DNA from: Amycolatopsis thailandensis
GTDB lineage: Bacteria; Actinomycetota; Actinomycetes; Mycobacteriales; Pseudonocardiaceae
Assembly: GCF_002234405.1 (NCBI RefSeq)
Contig: NZ_NMQT01000034.1
Span: forward strand, 1 to 64,000
DNA length: 64,000 bases
Direction: 5' to 3'
Shown: piece by piece, positions 53,350 to 61,423 of the stretch
How positions within the stretch are numbered: position 1 is the stretch's first letter
How the letters are laid out: the number at the start of each line of letters is the position of its first letter
Made by a program: the position numbers and the translations under genes
The notes under the pieces: model-generated
What the model was told of the DNA's origin: nothing
Databases searched by the model: none
The model's input: the letters and a program-made list of their open reading frames with translations, nothing else

Positions 53350-53404
53350 AAAATGAATAGCCAGTATCCGCAGTCAGTCACCGTAAGAGACAGGATTGAT
53401 CGCC

Positions 53405-53566
53405 GTGAACGCGAAAAAGCTACTCACTTTCGCAGGAATCGCGTTGGTGCTGTTCTTCGTGATCGCGCAGCCAGGTCAGGCCGCGGGCCTCGTGGGAAAC
53501 ATCATCGGCTTCCTGCGTGACTCGGCCGAATCGGTGATCACCTTCGTCAGCAACGTCTTCAGCTAG
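53405..53566 (+). CDS. 53-residue secreted or membrane small protein
   Basis: A GTG-started frame: KKLLTFAGIALVLFFVIAQP (one hydrophobic helix, possibly a signal peptide ending near GQA), then an amphipathic segment VGNIIGFLRDSAESVITFV. It lies 25 bases before the PH-domain gene on the same strand. Codon use matches neighbours. Function unknown. Confidence 0.75.
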   Translation: MNAKKLLTFAGIALVLFFVIAQPGQAAGLVGNIIGFLRDSAESVITFVSNVFS

Positions 53567-53590
53567 CGGGGGAGCGGATACTCTATCGGT

Positions 53591-54151
53591 ATGTTCGCCC
53601 CACGCGATCCAGACGAGTATCTCCTCGACACCGAGCGACGGGTCATCAGGATCCGCCGTCACTGGGCTGTGCTGTTGTGGGACACCTTCGAGGCGGTGGC
53701 CTTGCTGGCCATCTGCGTCCTGGTGTCCTACCTGTTGCCGCCCGCCGCGTGGGTGATCCAGAACATCCTCTGGTACGCCGCGTTGCTCGTCATCCTGCGC
53801 TTCGCGTATGTGGTGATGGAGTGGTGGGTCGAGCGGCTGGTGGTCACGGACAAGCGGTTCGTGATGACCACCGGCGTCTACACGACCAAAGTGCTGATGA
53901 TGCCGATCACCAAGGTCACCGACCTCACCTACGAACGTTCGGCGTGGGGCCGGATGATGGGGTACGGGACCATGGTGGTCGAGTCGGCCGGTCAGATCCA
54001 GGCGCTGAACCGCATCGACTACCTGCCGAAGCCGGAAGAGTTCTACGACACCATCTCCGAGCTCGTCTTCGGCGACAAGCAGAAGCAGGCCGAGCGCTTC
54101 TCCATGATCAAGGCGCAGCGTGCGGCGCGCGGCAAGAAGAAGGTCGGTTAG
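53591..54151 (+). CDS. Bacterial PH-domain membrane protein
   Basis: A 186-residue protein: two membrane helices (VALLAICVLVSYLLPPAAW and ILWYAALLVILRFAYVVM) followed by a bPH2-type domain (ERLVVTDKRFVMTTGVYTTK; MPITKVTDLTYERSAWGRM). The C-terminus is basic. Preceded by the 53-residue gene; likely an envelope protein. Confidence 0.9.
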   Translation: MFAPRDPDEYLLDTERRVIRIRRHWAVLLWDTFEAVALLAICVLVSYLLPPAAWVIQNILWYAALLVILRFAYVVMEWWVERLVVTDKRFVMTTGVYTTKVLMMPITKVTDLTYERSAWGRMMGYGTMVVESAGQIQALNRIDYLPKPEEFYDTISELVFGDKQKQAERFSMIKAQRAARGKKKVG

Positions 54152-54202
54152 CCCAGGTCCCGGAGTCGCTGTGACCTGGAGCATCGTCGATACTGAGCGG
54201 CG

Positions 54203-55066
54203 ATGCGCATCGACTTGCACGCCCACTCCACCGCCTCCGACGGTACCGACAGCCCTGCCGGGCTGGTCGCCGCCGCCGCGAAGGCGGGCCTCGACGTAGT
54301 CGCGATCACCGATCACGACACCACGGCCGGTTGGGCCCCGGCCGCCGAGGCACTCCCGCCGGGGCTTTCCCTGGTGCCCGGCGCCGAGCTGTCCACGATC
54401 TCCGTGGATCCGGTGTCCGGGCGGCACGTCAGTGTCCACCTGCTCGCGTACCTCTTCGACCCGGAGTCGAAGGCGGTCGTCGCCGAGCAGACCCGGCTGC
54501 GGTCTGAGCGGCGCTGGCGGTTGCGCGTGATGGCCGAGCGGATGGCGGCCGACGGCCTGCCGGTCGACCCCGACGAGGTCATGTCGCTGCTGCCCGAAGA
54601 CGGTTCGGCCGGACGCCCGCACCTCGCGCAGGCCCTCGTGCGGGCCGGTGTCGTCTCGTCGGTGAACGAGGCCTTCGGAAGCTACCTCGGCAACGGCAGC
54701 GGGTACTTCGTGGCGCGGCAGGACACCCTCGTGGAGGACGCGATCGACATGATCGCGGAAGCGGGCGGCGTCACCGTGATCGCGCATCCTTTCGCCTACA
54801 CGCGAGGCGCGACCATCACCGTCGACGTGCTGGCCGGACTGGCCGGGCACGGGCTCACCGGCGTCGAGGTCGACCACCCGAACCACGACGAGGAGACCCG
54901 CGTCCGGCTGCACGGGCTGGCGGGGGAGCTGGGGCTCGTGCGCACCGGGTCGAGCGACTACCACGGCACGAACAAGACCATCGATCTCGGCGACGAGACC
55001 ACCGACCCGCTCGCGCTCGAAGAACTCGTCGCGCGGTCGACCGGGTACCAGGTCGTGACGCGGTGA
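54203..55066 (+). CDS. PHP-domain phosphoesterase (RNase AM / YciV-like)
   Basis: A 287-residue metal-dependent phosphoesterase. Conserved metal-site segments: MRIDLHAHSTASDGTDS, AITDHDTTAGW, VPGAELS, VIAHPF and SDYHG. Relatives hydrolyse 3',5'-nucleoside bisphosphates or trim 5' ends of RNA. ATG 54203. Its stop overlaps marC (GTGA). Confidence 0.9.
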   Translation: MRIDLHAHSTASDGTDSPAGLVAAAAKAGLDVVAITDHDTTAGWAPAAEALPPGLSLVPGAELSTISVDPVSGRHVSVHLLAYLFDPESKAVVAEQTRLRSERRWRLRVMAERMAADGLPVDPDEVMSLLPEDGSAGRPHLAQALVRAGVVSSVNEAFGSYLGNGSGYFVARQDTLVEDAIDMIAEAGGVTVIAHPFAYTRGATITVDVLAGLAGHGLTGVEVDHPNHDEETRVRLHGLAGELGLVRTGSSDYHGTNKTIDLGDETTDPLALEELVARSTGYQVVTR

Positions 55067-55692
55067 CGATCACGGACTTCTTCGACGCGCGCCTGTTCAT
55101 GAGCGCGACGATCACGCTGATCGTCATCATGGACCCGCCCGGCACGGTGCCGGTGTTCCTGAGCCTGACCGGCCGCAAGTCGGTGGCGTTCCGCGCCAAG
55201 GCCGCGCGGCAGGCGGTGCTGGTCTCGCTGCTGGTGATCTCGCTGTTCGCCGTTGCGGGACAAGCGATCCTGTCGTATCTCGGCATCGGGATCCCGGCGT
55301 TGCAGGGCGCGGGCGGGCTGTTGCTGCTGCTCATCGCGCTGCAGCTGCTGACCGGCAAGACCGGTGGCGAGGCCGAGGCGGCGGGCGACGACGTCAACGT
55401 CGCGCTCGTGCCGCTCGGGACGCCGCTGCTCGCCGGCCCGGGCGCGATCGCCGCGACCATCGTCTTCGTGCGACAGGCCGACGGGCACGTCGGCGCGTAC
55501 GTGGCTCTCGCGCTTTCGATCGTGACGGTGCACTTCGTGCTGTACCTGTGCATGCGGTACTCGGGCGTGGTGATCCGGCTGATCAAGGAAAGCGGGATCA
55601 CGCTGCTGGCGAAGATCGCCGGTCTGCTGCTGGCCGCCATCGCGGTCGAACTGGTGGCGAACTCGGTGAAGGGTTTCATCTCGGGCACCTAA
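55063..55692 (+). CDS. MarC-family membrane protein
   Basis: A 209-residue protein with six helices (LIVIMDPPGTVPVFLSLT; ALVPLGTPLLAGPGAIAATI, both conserved in the family). Despite the name, its transport activity is unknown. GTG 55063 overlaps the PHP gene stop by 4 bases. A repeat-rich gap follows. Confidence 0.92.
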   Translation: MTITDFFDARLFMSATITLIVIMDPPGTVPVFLSLTGRKSVAFRAKAARQAVLVSLLVISLFAVAGQAILSYLGIGIPALQGAGGLLLLLIALQLLTGKTGGEAEAAGDDVNVALVPLGTPLLAGPGAIAATIVFVRQADGHVGAYVALALSIVTVHFVLYLCMRYSGVVIRLIKESGITLLAKIAGLLLAAIAVELVANSVKGFISGT

Positions 55693-55714
55693 CCGGCCCT
55701 CGGCTTTCGCGCGG

Positions 55715-55739
55715 CGATAGCAAGGGTCCCTTGCTATCG
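55715..55739. repeat. Perfect family A palindrome
   Basis: CGATAGCAAGGG-T-CCCTTGCTATCG: unlike other A units, both halves match exactly. It lies 23 bases after the marC stop. Confidence 0.93.
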
Positions 55740-55741
55740 TT

Positions 55742-55806
55742 TCTCTCAACGTTGAGACAAGCGATAGCAAGGGACCCTTGCTATCGCTTGTCTCAATGTT
55801 GAGAGA
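55742..55806. repeat. 65-base palindrome containing a family A core
   Basis: Arms of 32 bases (TCTCTCAACGTTGAGACAAG...) with one mismatch around a central A; the inner part is the family A core. The outer TCTCAACGTTGAGA is a second small palindrome. Confidence 0.94.
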
Positions 55807-55812
55807 GATGTA

Positions 55813-55869
55813 AGTCCGTGAAGGCCTCCTTGCCTACCCTGAAGGTAGTGAAGGAGGCCTTCACGGACT
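55813..55869. repeat. Palindrome, family H
   Basis: Perfect 19-base arms (AGTCCGTGAAGGCCTCCTT) with an inner CTACC/GGTAG stem. The left arm matches the MFS 3' end at 25296-25315. Confidence 0.93.
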
Positions 55870-56026
55870 CTGGGTCCCTCAAGGCGACCTTCACGGACCG
55901 CCGCTCCGCCCCAGGCGCCACAGGAACCTCAGGCGCCCCAGAAACCCCACATGCCACAGCGGGCGCGCGTGAAGGCCGCCTTCCCTCGGCTCAGCGGAGG
56001 AAACTCGCCCTTCACCGCGGCCCCAA

Positions 56027-56081
56027 GTACATGAAGGGGTCCTTCACGGAGCCAGGCGCAGTGAAGGGGGCCTTCATGTAC
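56027..56081. repeat. Imperfect palindrome related to family H
   Basis: Arms GTACATGAAGGGGTCCTTCA plus C, with about three mismatches. It is preceded at 55876-56020 by diverged half units of the same type (such as AAGGCGACCTTCACGGACC). Confidence 0.82.
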
Positions 56082-56097
56082 CTGCTCCAGCGGTGCG

Positions 56098-56119
56098 GCG
56101 ATACCAAAGGTCCCTTGCT
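56098..56119. repeat. Family A unit (diverged)
   Basis: GCGATACCAAAGGTCCCTTG CT: as other A units in reverse, with one change in the flank. Confidence 0.85.
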
Positions 56120-56148
56120 CCTCCCGCCTCGCGCTCCCACCCGCGCGA

Positions 56149-56203
56149 TGCAATGAAAGAGCCTTTCCTTGCAAAATTTGCAAGGAAAGGCTCTTTCATT
56201 GCA
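56149..56203. repeat. 55-base perfect palindrome, family B copy 2
   Basis: The same length, ends and apex as 8345-8399. The inner pentamer is GAGCC where copy 1 has GGCTC, with the matching change in the other arm. Confidence 0.95.
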
Positions 56204-56248
56204 CGCCCGACCCACACGAACCCCGCGCGAGCCCGCGGTCCCAAGCGG

Positions 56249-56270
56249 GCGATAGCAAAGGTCCCTTGCT
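56249..56270. repeat. Family A unit
   Basis: GCGATAGCAAAGGTCCCTTG CT, 67 bases before the nuclease start. With the units before it, 55693-56337 is a 645-base stretch of repeats with no gene. Confidence 0.9.
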
Positions 56271-56337
56271 CTCTTCGGCGGGGATCCCCTCGAAAAGTGT
56301 CGGTGGGGGTGCGTAGCGTTGCGGGCGGGGTGATCCG

Positions 56338-57198
56338 ATGGAGCAGATTGGTTTCGACTTCGGCGTCGAAGCGCCGCGCAAGCTGACGAAGGTCTCGCCC
56401 GCGCGCCTCGCGACGTTCGAAGATTGCCCGCGCCGCTATCGCATGTCGTATCTGGACCGCCCGTCCCCGACACGCACCGGCGCGTGGGCGCACAGCACGC
56501 TGGGCGCGGTGGTGCACAACGCTTTGCGGGCGTTGTTCGACCTGCCGGTGATCAAGCGCGTGCCGCAGCGGGCGATGGCGCTCGTCGCCGAGCACTGGAA
56601 GGACGCCGGGTTCGAAGACTCCGATCAGGCCGCCCGGTACCGAGCGCGGGCCAAGGGGTGGGTCGCGGAGTACGTCGAGCACAACGACGTCAGCATCGAG
56701 CCGGTCGGGCTGGAGCGCTGGGTTTCGGCGCCGGTCACGCTCGAGCCGGGCAGCGGGCCCAGCCTCATCATCGAGGGCCGCGCCGACCGGATCGACCAGC
56801 GCGGCCGGGAACTGGTGATCATCGACTACAAGACCGGCCGCCGTGAGCCGGACGAGTACGAGGCGCGCTCATCGCAGGCTTTGGCGCTGTACGCGGTCGC
56901 GGCCGCCAGGACGTTGCGGACGCCGTGCTACCAGGTCGAGCTGCACCACGTGCCCACTGGCACCGTCGCGGCCGCCGAACACACCGAGCAGAGCCTCAAA
57001 CGGCATCTCCAACGCGCCGACGAGACCGCCGGAGACCTGAGGCTGGCAACGGATACGCTGAACGCCGGTGGCGACGAGGACGTGTTGTTCCCCGCCCGCC
57101 CGAGCCGCCGATGCTCTTGGTGCGACTTCCGGCCCAGTTGCGCGGCAGGCCAGGAAGCCGGGCCCGCGGCTCAGCCGTGGGAGTTGCTGGCGCCCTAG
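56338..57198 (+). CDS. RecB-like PD-(D/E)XK nuclease with probable Fe-S cluster
   Basis: A 286-residue single-domain nuclease. Catalytic segments are GRADRID and VIIDYKTGR (D-x-K). Cysteines at the N-terminus (FEDCPRRYRMSY) and a C-terminal CSWCDFRPSC would bind a [4Fe-4S] staple, as in AddB and Cas4. No helicase or Cas gene is nearby. It likely processes DNA ends. ATG 56338; no strong ribosome site. Confidence 0.92.
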   Translation: MEQIGFDFGVEAPRKLTKVSPARLATFEDCPRRYRMSYLDRPSPTRTGAWAHSTLGAVVHNALRALFDLPVIKRVPQRAMALVAEHWKDAGFEDSDQAARYRARAKGWVAEYVEHNDVSIEPVGLERWVSAPVTLEPGSGPSLIIEGRADRIDQRGRELVIIDYKTGRREPDEYEARSSQALALYAVAAARTLRTPCYQVELHHVPTGTVAAAEHTEQSLKRHLQRADETAGDLRLATDTLNAGGDEDVLFPARPSRRCSWCDFRPSCAAGQEAGPAAQPWELLAP

Positions 57199-57231
57199 AT
57201 CCCGAGACAAGACGATTGGACAGGCGAGGAC

Positions 57232-57576
57232 GTGTCGTCACCGGACACCGAAGAACTCGCGACCACGCCGCCGCCCGCGGGACCGGGTGAGCCCGTGGCG
57301 CCCGAACGCGGCCGGTTCTGGCGCGGGCTGACCGGTTCGCTCGCGGCCGGGATGGTCGTGCTCGCGGTCATCGTCCTCGCGATCGCCGCGATCTGCCTGT
57401 TCACCGGCGCTCCCGGACCGGGGCCGCTGATGCTGATCGGACATCCGGTCGCGGCGGTGGTCGCCTTGCTGGCCCAACGCATCGCCGATTCGCGTAATGG
57501 CCGCGTCGCGGGCTTCGCGGGGCTCGGCGTCGTGGTGAGCGTGATGGCCGCGCTGAGCCTGTTCTGGTGGAACTGA
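57232..57576 (+). CDS. Small hypothetical membrane protein
   Basis: A 114-residue protein with an acidic Pro-rich head and about three helices (GMVVLAVIVLAIAAICLF; LMLIGHPVAAVVALLAQR; GLGVVVSVMAALSLFWW). GTG 57232, 33 bases after the nuclease stop, so probably the same transcript. Not recognised. Confidence 0.75.
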   Translation: MSSPDTEELATTPPPAGPGEPVAPERGRFWRGLTGSLAAGMVVLAVIVLAIAAICLFTGAPGPGPLMLIGHPVAAVVALLAQRIADSRNGRVAGFAGLGVVVSVMAALSLFWWN

Positions 57577-57690
57577 CGGCAGCAAACTGCCATGTGATCG
57601 GAAAAGAGCTCCGGCACGACGAAACTTTGAACTCACTGGGCGCGTCGTAGACGAACAACCCGCCGCGCAGCGAGGACGAAGGGCACCGTT

Positions 57691-58356
57691 ATGACCTACC
57701 CACCCCAGCCAGGACAGCCCCAGTACGGCCATGACGGGCAGCAGCACCCGGAGCAGCAGTACCCAGGGCAGCAGCAGTATCAGCAGGGCGGCTACGACCA
57801 GAGCGGCGCGTACCCGCAGCAGCAGTACCCTCCGCAGCAGCAGTACCCCGGCGGCTACGGCCAGCAGTATCCCGGTCAGAACCAGCAGTACGGACAGGGC
57901 TTCGGCGGGCCGCCCGCCCCGCCGAAGAAGAGCAACACCGGCCTGCTGGTGGGCATCGCCGCCGCGGTGGTCGTGCTGGTCACGCTGGCCATCACCGGGT
58001 TCGTCGCTCCCGGGTTCTTTCTCGGAAAGGACAAGGCAGCCGGTCCCGAAGCGACCGCGCAGGCGATCATCGACGGCATCAACGCCCACGACGGGCCCGC
58101 GTTGACGGCGCTCAAGTGCGCGAACGCGGACAAGGACGTCACGCAGGCCATCGAGCACGTCAGCGAAGTTTCGGACGCCGCGCTCGGCGAGACCACGAAA
58201 GCCTCCGACACGGAGTTCACGATGTCCGTCACGCTGAACGTCGAAGGGCGGACCCGCACCGGCACCGGCACGCTCGCCCGCGAGGGCGAGAAGTGGTGCT
58301 GGAAGGAGATCGGCCGGTTCCGCACCAAGACCTCGACGACCACGACGACGCGCTGA
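57691..58356 (+). CDS. Membrane protein with Gln/Tyr/Pro-rich N-terminus
   Basis: A 221-residue protein: about 75 residues of low-complexity Q/Y/P/G repeats (PQQQYPPQQQYPGGYGQQ), one membrane helix (GLLVGIAAAVVVLVTLAIT), and an outer cystatin/DUF4878-like domain (AQAIIDGINAHDGPALTAL; EGEKWCWKEIG). The head resembles phase-separating segments. The last residues are Thr-rich. Function unknown. Confidence 0.78.
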   Translation: MTYPPQPGQPQYGHDGQQHPEQQYPGQQQYQQGGYDQSGAYPQQQYPPQQQYPGGYGQQYPGQNQQYGQGFGGPPAPPKKSNTGLLVGIAAAVVVLVTLAITGFVAPGFFLGKDKAAGPEATAQAIIDGINAHDGPALTALKCANADKDVTQAIEHVSEVSDAALGETTKASDTEFTMSVTLNVEGRTRTGTGTLAREGEKWCWKEIGRFRTKTSTTTTTR

Positions 58357-58366
58357 CGGCGGCGGG

Positions 58367-58388
58367 AGCAAGGGACCTTTGCTATCGC
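58367..58388. repeat. Family A unit
   Basis: AGCAAGGGACCTTTGCTATC plus GC between converging genes, 8 bases before the stop of the PQQ-like gene. Confidence 0.9.
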
Positions 58389-58395
58389 CCGGCGG

Positions 58396-59793
58396 TCACT
58401 TGAGGGCGACCAGCGTGGGGCCGCGCTGCTCCAGCAGCACCGGCCCGACCGAGGACAGCTGCACCGGGCCGTTGTAGCCGCGCCTGTCGATGCCGACGGT
58501 GCGGATCGTGGTGCCGCTCAGCTCGTCGAGCACGGCGAGCCCGCCCTTGATCGGCACGACCAGCTGCTCCCCGAAGGTCACGCCGGGGCCGACGGAGCCG
58601 TTCAGCGACCAGCGCGGGGTGAGGTCGTCCCGCGAGAACGCCATCGTCTTCGAGCCGGTGAACCAGTAGACGCCCTGCGCGGTCCACGCGATCGGCATGA
58701 TGCCGCCTTCGGGATCCTGCGCGAGGTCCGCGGCGGGCGCGTCGAGCGGATACGCGGACTTCTGCACACCGTCGCCACCGTAGATGACCAGCAGTTTCTC
58801 TTCGGGCAGCACGATCAGCGCGAGGTCGCCGGACATCGCGACGACTTTCGCGTTCTTGCCGGCGAGGACGGTGCTGTAGTCGACCTTCGGGTCGTCGGCT
58901 TCGTCGTTGGTCGCGCGGTAGACGGTGAAACGGTCGGCCGGGTCTCCGGGGCAGCGTTCGATCACGCCGATCTTGCCCGCCGCGGCGGCCACCGTGCCGT
59001 AGGTGCAGCCCGTCCTCGGCTGTTTGTTCGCGTTCACGATGGCCGGGACCTGGCCGTACTCCATGCTCTTGACCAGGTCGTCGCGCCAGGTGTTGAGCAG
59101 TTTCTTGCCGGTCGTGGTGACGTGCGAGCCGTCGACGACCAGCCGGGTGCCCAACTCGGCGTCGCCGTTGCGTTGCGCGGTGCGGCGCCCGGTGCCGGTG
59201 TCGAGCTGGGTGACCTCGCTGCACCCGGTGTCCTTGCGGTACACCGCGTCCACCTTGATCCCGGCGAGGGCGACCGTGCACAGTTCGAGATCGCGGGAAT
59301 AGCGCCAGCGGACGTCGCCGGTGTACGGGTCCCGGCCGAGCACCTCGCCCTTCTCGGCGGTGACGACGCTGTTGGCCTCGCCGATCGGCACGGGCGTCGA
59401 CGAACTCGGCGCCTGCCACAGCTCGGTCAGCGAGCCGGGGACCTGCGCCGGTGCGGGCGGGAGCCCGGGTGGCAAGGTCGTGGCGACCTGCGTGACCGTT
59501 GCCGCGCTGTCGCTGTTCACGCCGATGACGACGCCGGTGACCGCGACGAGGGCCACGATCGCCGCGGCGATCACGCGATCCCGCGTGCGGTTCCAGGGCG
59601 AGCGCCGGGCGCGTTTCCCGGCCAGTGGCGGCTCGCCGGCCGCCACCGGCGCGGATTCGGCGTCCAGCACGTCTTCCGCGCCGATCGCGTTCTCAGCCGT
59701 CCCCGGCTCGACGTCGTTCGGCGTCTGCTCTGGTTCGGCGGGCACGGGCCGCGCCGGATCGTTGTCCGGCGCGGCGTCCCAGCGTTCGCTCAC
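58396..59793 (-). CDS. Membrane-anchored PQQ/WD40-like beta-propeller protein (Rv3212 type)
   Basis: A 465-residue protein: an acidic cytoplasmic head (about 70 residues), one membrane helix (VIAAAIVALVAVTGVVIGV), then a beta-propeller (VLGRDPYTGDVRWRYSRDLE; GGIMPIAWTAQGVYWFTGSK). GTG 59793 chosen; the frame above it is an artefact of the helicase gene's other strand. A similar protein lies beside rhlE in M. tuberculosis. Function unknown. Confidence 0.85.
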   Translation of the reverse strand: MSERWDAAPDNDPARPVPAEPEQTPNDVEPGTAENAIGAEDVLDAESAPVAAGEPPLAGKRARRSPWNRTRDRVIAAAIVALVAVTGVVIGVNSDSAATVTQVATTLPPGLPPAPAQVPGSLTELWQAPSSSTPVPIGEANSVVTAEKGEVLGRDPYTGDVRWRYSRDLELCTVALAGIKVDAVYRKDTGCSEVTQLDTGTGRRTAQRNGDAELGTRLVVDGSHVTTTGKKLLNTWRDDLVKSMEYGQVPAIVNANKQPRTGCTYGTVAAAAGKIGVIERCPGDPADRFTVYRATNDEADDPKVDYSTVLAGKNAKVVAMSGDLALIVLPEEKLLVIYGGDGVQKSAYPLDAPAADLAQDPEGGIMPIAWTAQGVYWFTGSKTMAFSRDDLTPRWSLNGSVGPGVTFGEQLVVPIKGGLAVLDELSGTTIRTVGIDRRGYNGPVQLSSVGPVLLEQRGPTLVALK

Positions 59794-59827
59794 GTGCCCT
59801 AGCCCCCCACGTCCGCGGAATGAAAGC

Positions 59828-61423
59828 TCAGTCTGCCGACGCAGGTGTATCAGAAGTCGCCGACGGACGGCGACGGCGGCGTCGGCGAGCCGGACGCTCG
59901 GCGCTGTCGCCCGCCTCCTTCTCGACCGCCGGACCGCTGACCTCCGGGCTCGGCTTCGCGCCACCGCGGCTGCGGCGGCGGGTCCGCGTCCGGCCTTCCG
60001 AAGAGGTCTCGGCGGCCTCGGTCCCGGTGCCTTCCGCCGATGCGGCAGCGGCGTCCGCGGCCTCGATCTTGGCGGCCGAGTCGGCTCCGCCGCGGGTCCG
60101 CTTGCGCGGCGCGCGATTGCGCTTGCGGGGAGCCTCGTCCTCCTTCGGACCGTGGCCACGGCCCCGGCGCTTGCCGCCCAGGTCCTCCTCGGCCTCGGCC
60201 GAAAGACCGGCGCGGGTCCGCTTCGACAGCGGGAGGCGGCCGGTGGTGCCCTCGGGGATGCCCAGGTCGCTGAACAGGTGCTTCGACGACGAGTACGTCT
60301 CGGCCGGCTCGGGCATGTCGAGCCCGAGGGTGTCGGAGATCAGCTTCCAGCGAGGCTCCTCGTCCCAGTCGACGAGGGTGATCGCGACACCGGTGCGCCC
60401 GGCGCGGCCGGTGCGGCCGATCCGGTGGACGTAGGTCTTCTCGTCCTCCGGCGTCTGGTAGTTGATCACGTGCGTGACGTCGTCGATGTCGATGCCGCGG
60501 GCGGCGACGTCGGTGGCGACCAGCACGTCGACCTTGCCGGAGCGGAACGCGCGCAGCGCCTGCTCGCGGGCGCCCTGGCCCAGGTCACCGTGCACGGCGG
60601 CGGCCGCGAAGCCGCGCTCGACGAGCTCGTCGGCGACCTTCTGCGCGGTGCGCTTGGTGCGGGTGAAGATCATCGTCAGGCCGCGGCCCTCGGCCTGGAG
60701 CGCGCGGGCGATCAGCTCGGGCTTGTCCATCGAGTGCGCCCGGTAGACGAACTGGGTGGTGCGCTCGTGGATCGCGCCGGCGTCGTTCTCCTCGGCGCGG
60801 ATGTGCGTCGGCTGGGTCAGGAACGTGCGGGCCAGGGTGATGATCGGACCCGGCATGGTCGCCGAGAACAGCATCGTCTGCCGCTTGTCCGGGACCATCC
60901 GCAGGATGCGCTCGATGTCCGGCAGGAAGCCGAGGTCGAGCATCTCGTCGGCCTCGTCCAGCACCAGCCCGCGGACCTTGCCCAGCACCAGGTGCTTCTG
61001 CTCGGCCAGGTCCAGCAGGCGGCCGGGGGTGCCGATCACGACGTCGACGCCGTTGCGGAGCGCCGCGATCTGCGGCTCGTACGGACGGCCGCCGTAGATG
61101 GCCAGCGTGCGGATGCCGAGGTGCTTGCCGGCGCCCTTGAGGTCGTTCGCGACCTGGATGCACAGCTCACGGGTCGGCACGACGACCAGCACCTGCGGGG
61201 TGCCGTCGCCGGGGACCTCGACGCGGTGCAGCAGCGGGACGCCGAAACCCAGCGTCTTGCCCATACCGGTGCGGGCCTGGCCGATCAGGTCGTCGCCGGC
61301 CATGGCCAGCGGCAGCGTCAGCGCCTGGATGGCGAAGGTGCGCTCGATGCCCGCCTCGCCGAGGGCCTTCACGATCTCCGGCTTGACGCCGAAGGAGGCG
61401 AAGGTGGGGGATTCGGGTTCCAC
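59828..61423 (-). CDS. rhlE: DEAD-box RNA helicase with basic C-terminal tail (RhlE type)
   Basis: A 531-residue ATP-dependent RNA helicase. Motifs: Q-motif (FAIQALTLPLA), I (ARTGMGKT, with G where AxTGxGKT is usual), Ia (VPTRELC), II (DEAD), III (SAT) and VI (HRIGRTGRAGR). The last 120 residues are rich in Arg/Lys and likely disordered, for RNA binding. GTG 61423 is the first standard start, but an in-frame CTG at 61552 after GAGAGG would add 43 residues beginning TTNETTTEENTTTG. Confidence 0.93.
   Translation of the reverse strand: MEPESPTFASFGVKPEIVKALGEAGIERTFAIQALTLPLAMAGDDLIGQARTGMGKTLGFGVPLLHRVEVPGDGTPQVLVVVPTRELCIQVANDLKGAGKHLGIRTLAIYGGRPYEPQIAALRNGVDVVIGTPGRLLDLAEQKHLVLGKVRGLVLDEADEMLDLGFLPDIERILRMVPDKRQTMLFSATMPGPIITLARTFLTQPTHIRAEENDAGAIHERTTQFVYRAHSMDKPELIARALQAEGRGLTMIFTRTKRTAQKVADELVERGFAAAAVHGDLGQGAREQALRAFRSGKVDVLVATDVAARGIDIDDVTHVINYQTPEDEKTYVHRIGRTGRAGRTGVAITLVDWDEEPRWKLISDTLGLDMPEPAETYSSSKHLFSDLGIPEGTTGRLPLSKRTRAGLSAEAEEDLGGKRRGRGHGPKEDEAPRKRNRAPRKRTRGGADSAAKIEAADAAAASAEGTGTEAAETSSEGRTRTRRRSRGGAKPSPEVSGPAVEKEAGDSAERPARRRRRRRPSATSDTPASAD

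Noticed and set aside
55693..56337. CRISPR array in the repeat-rich gap
   Set aside because: The units differ from each other, are long palindromes and have no regular spacers; no cas gene is present.
56338..57198. Cas4
   Set aside because: It is in the same superfamily, but no cas genes are adjacent and the length and neighbours fit a stand-alone RecB-like nuclease.
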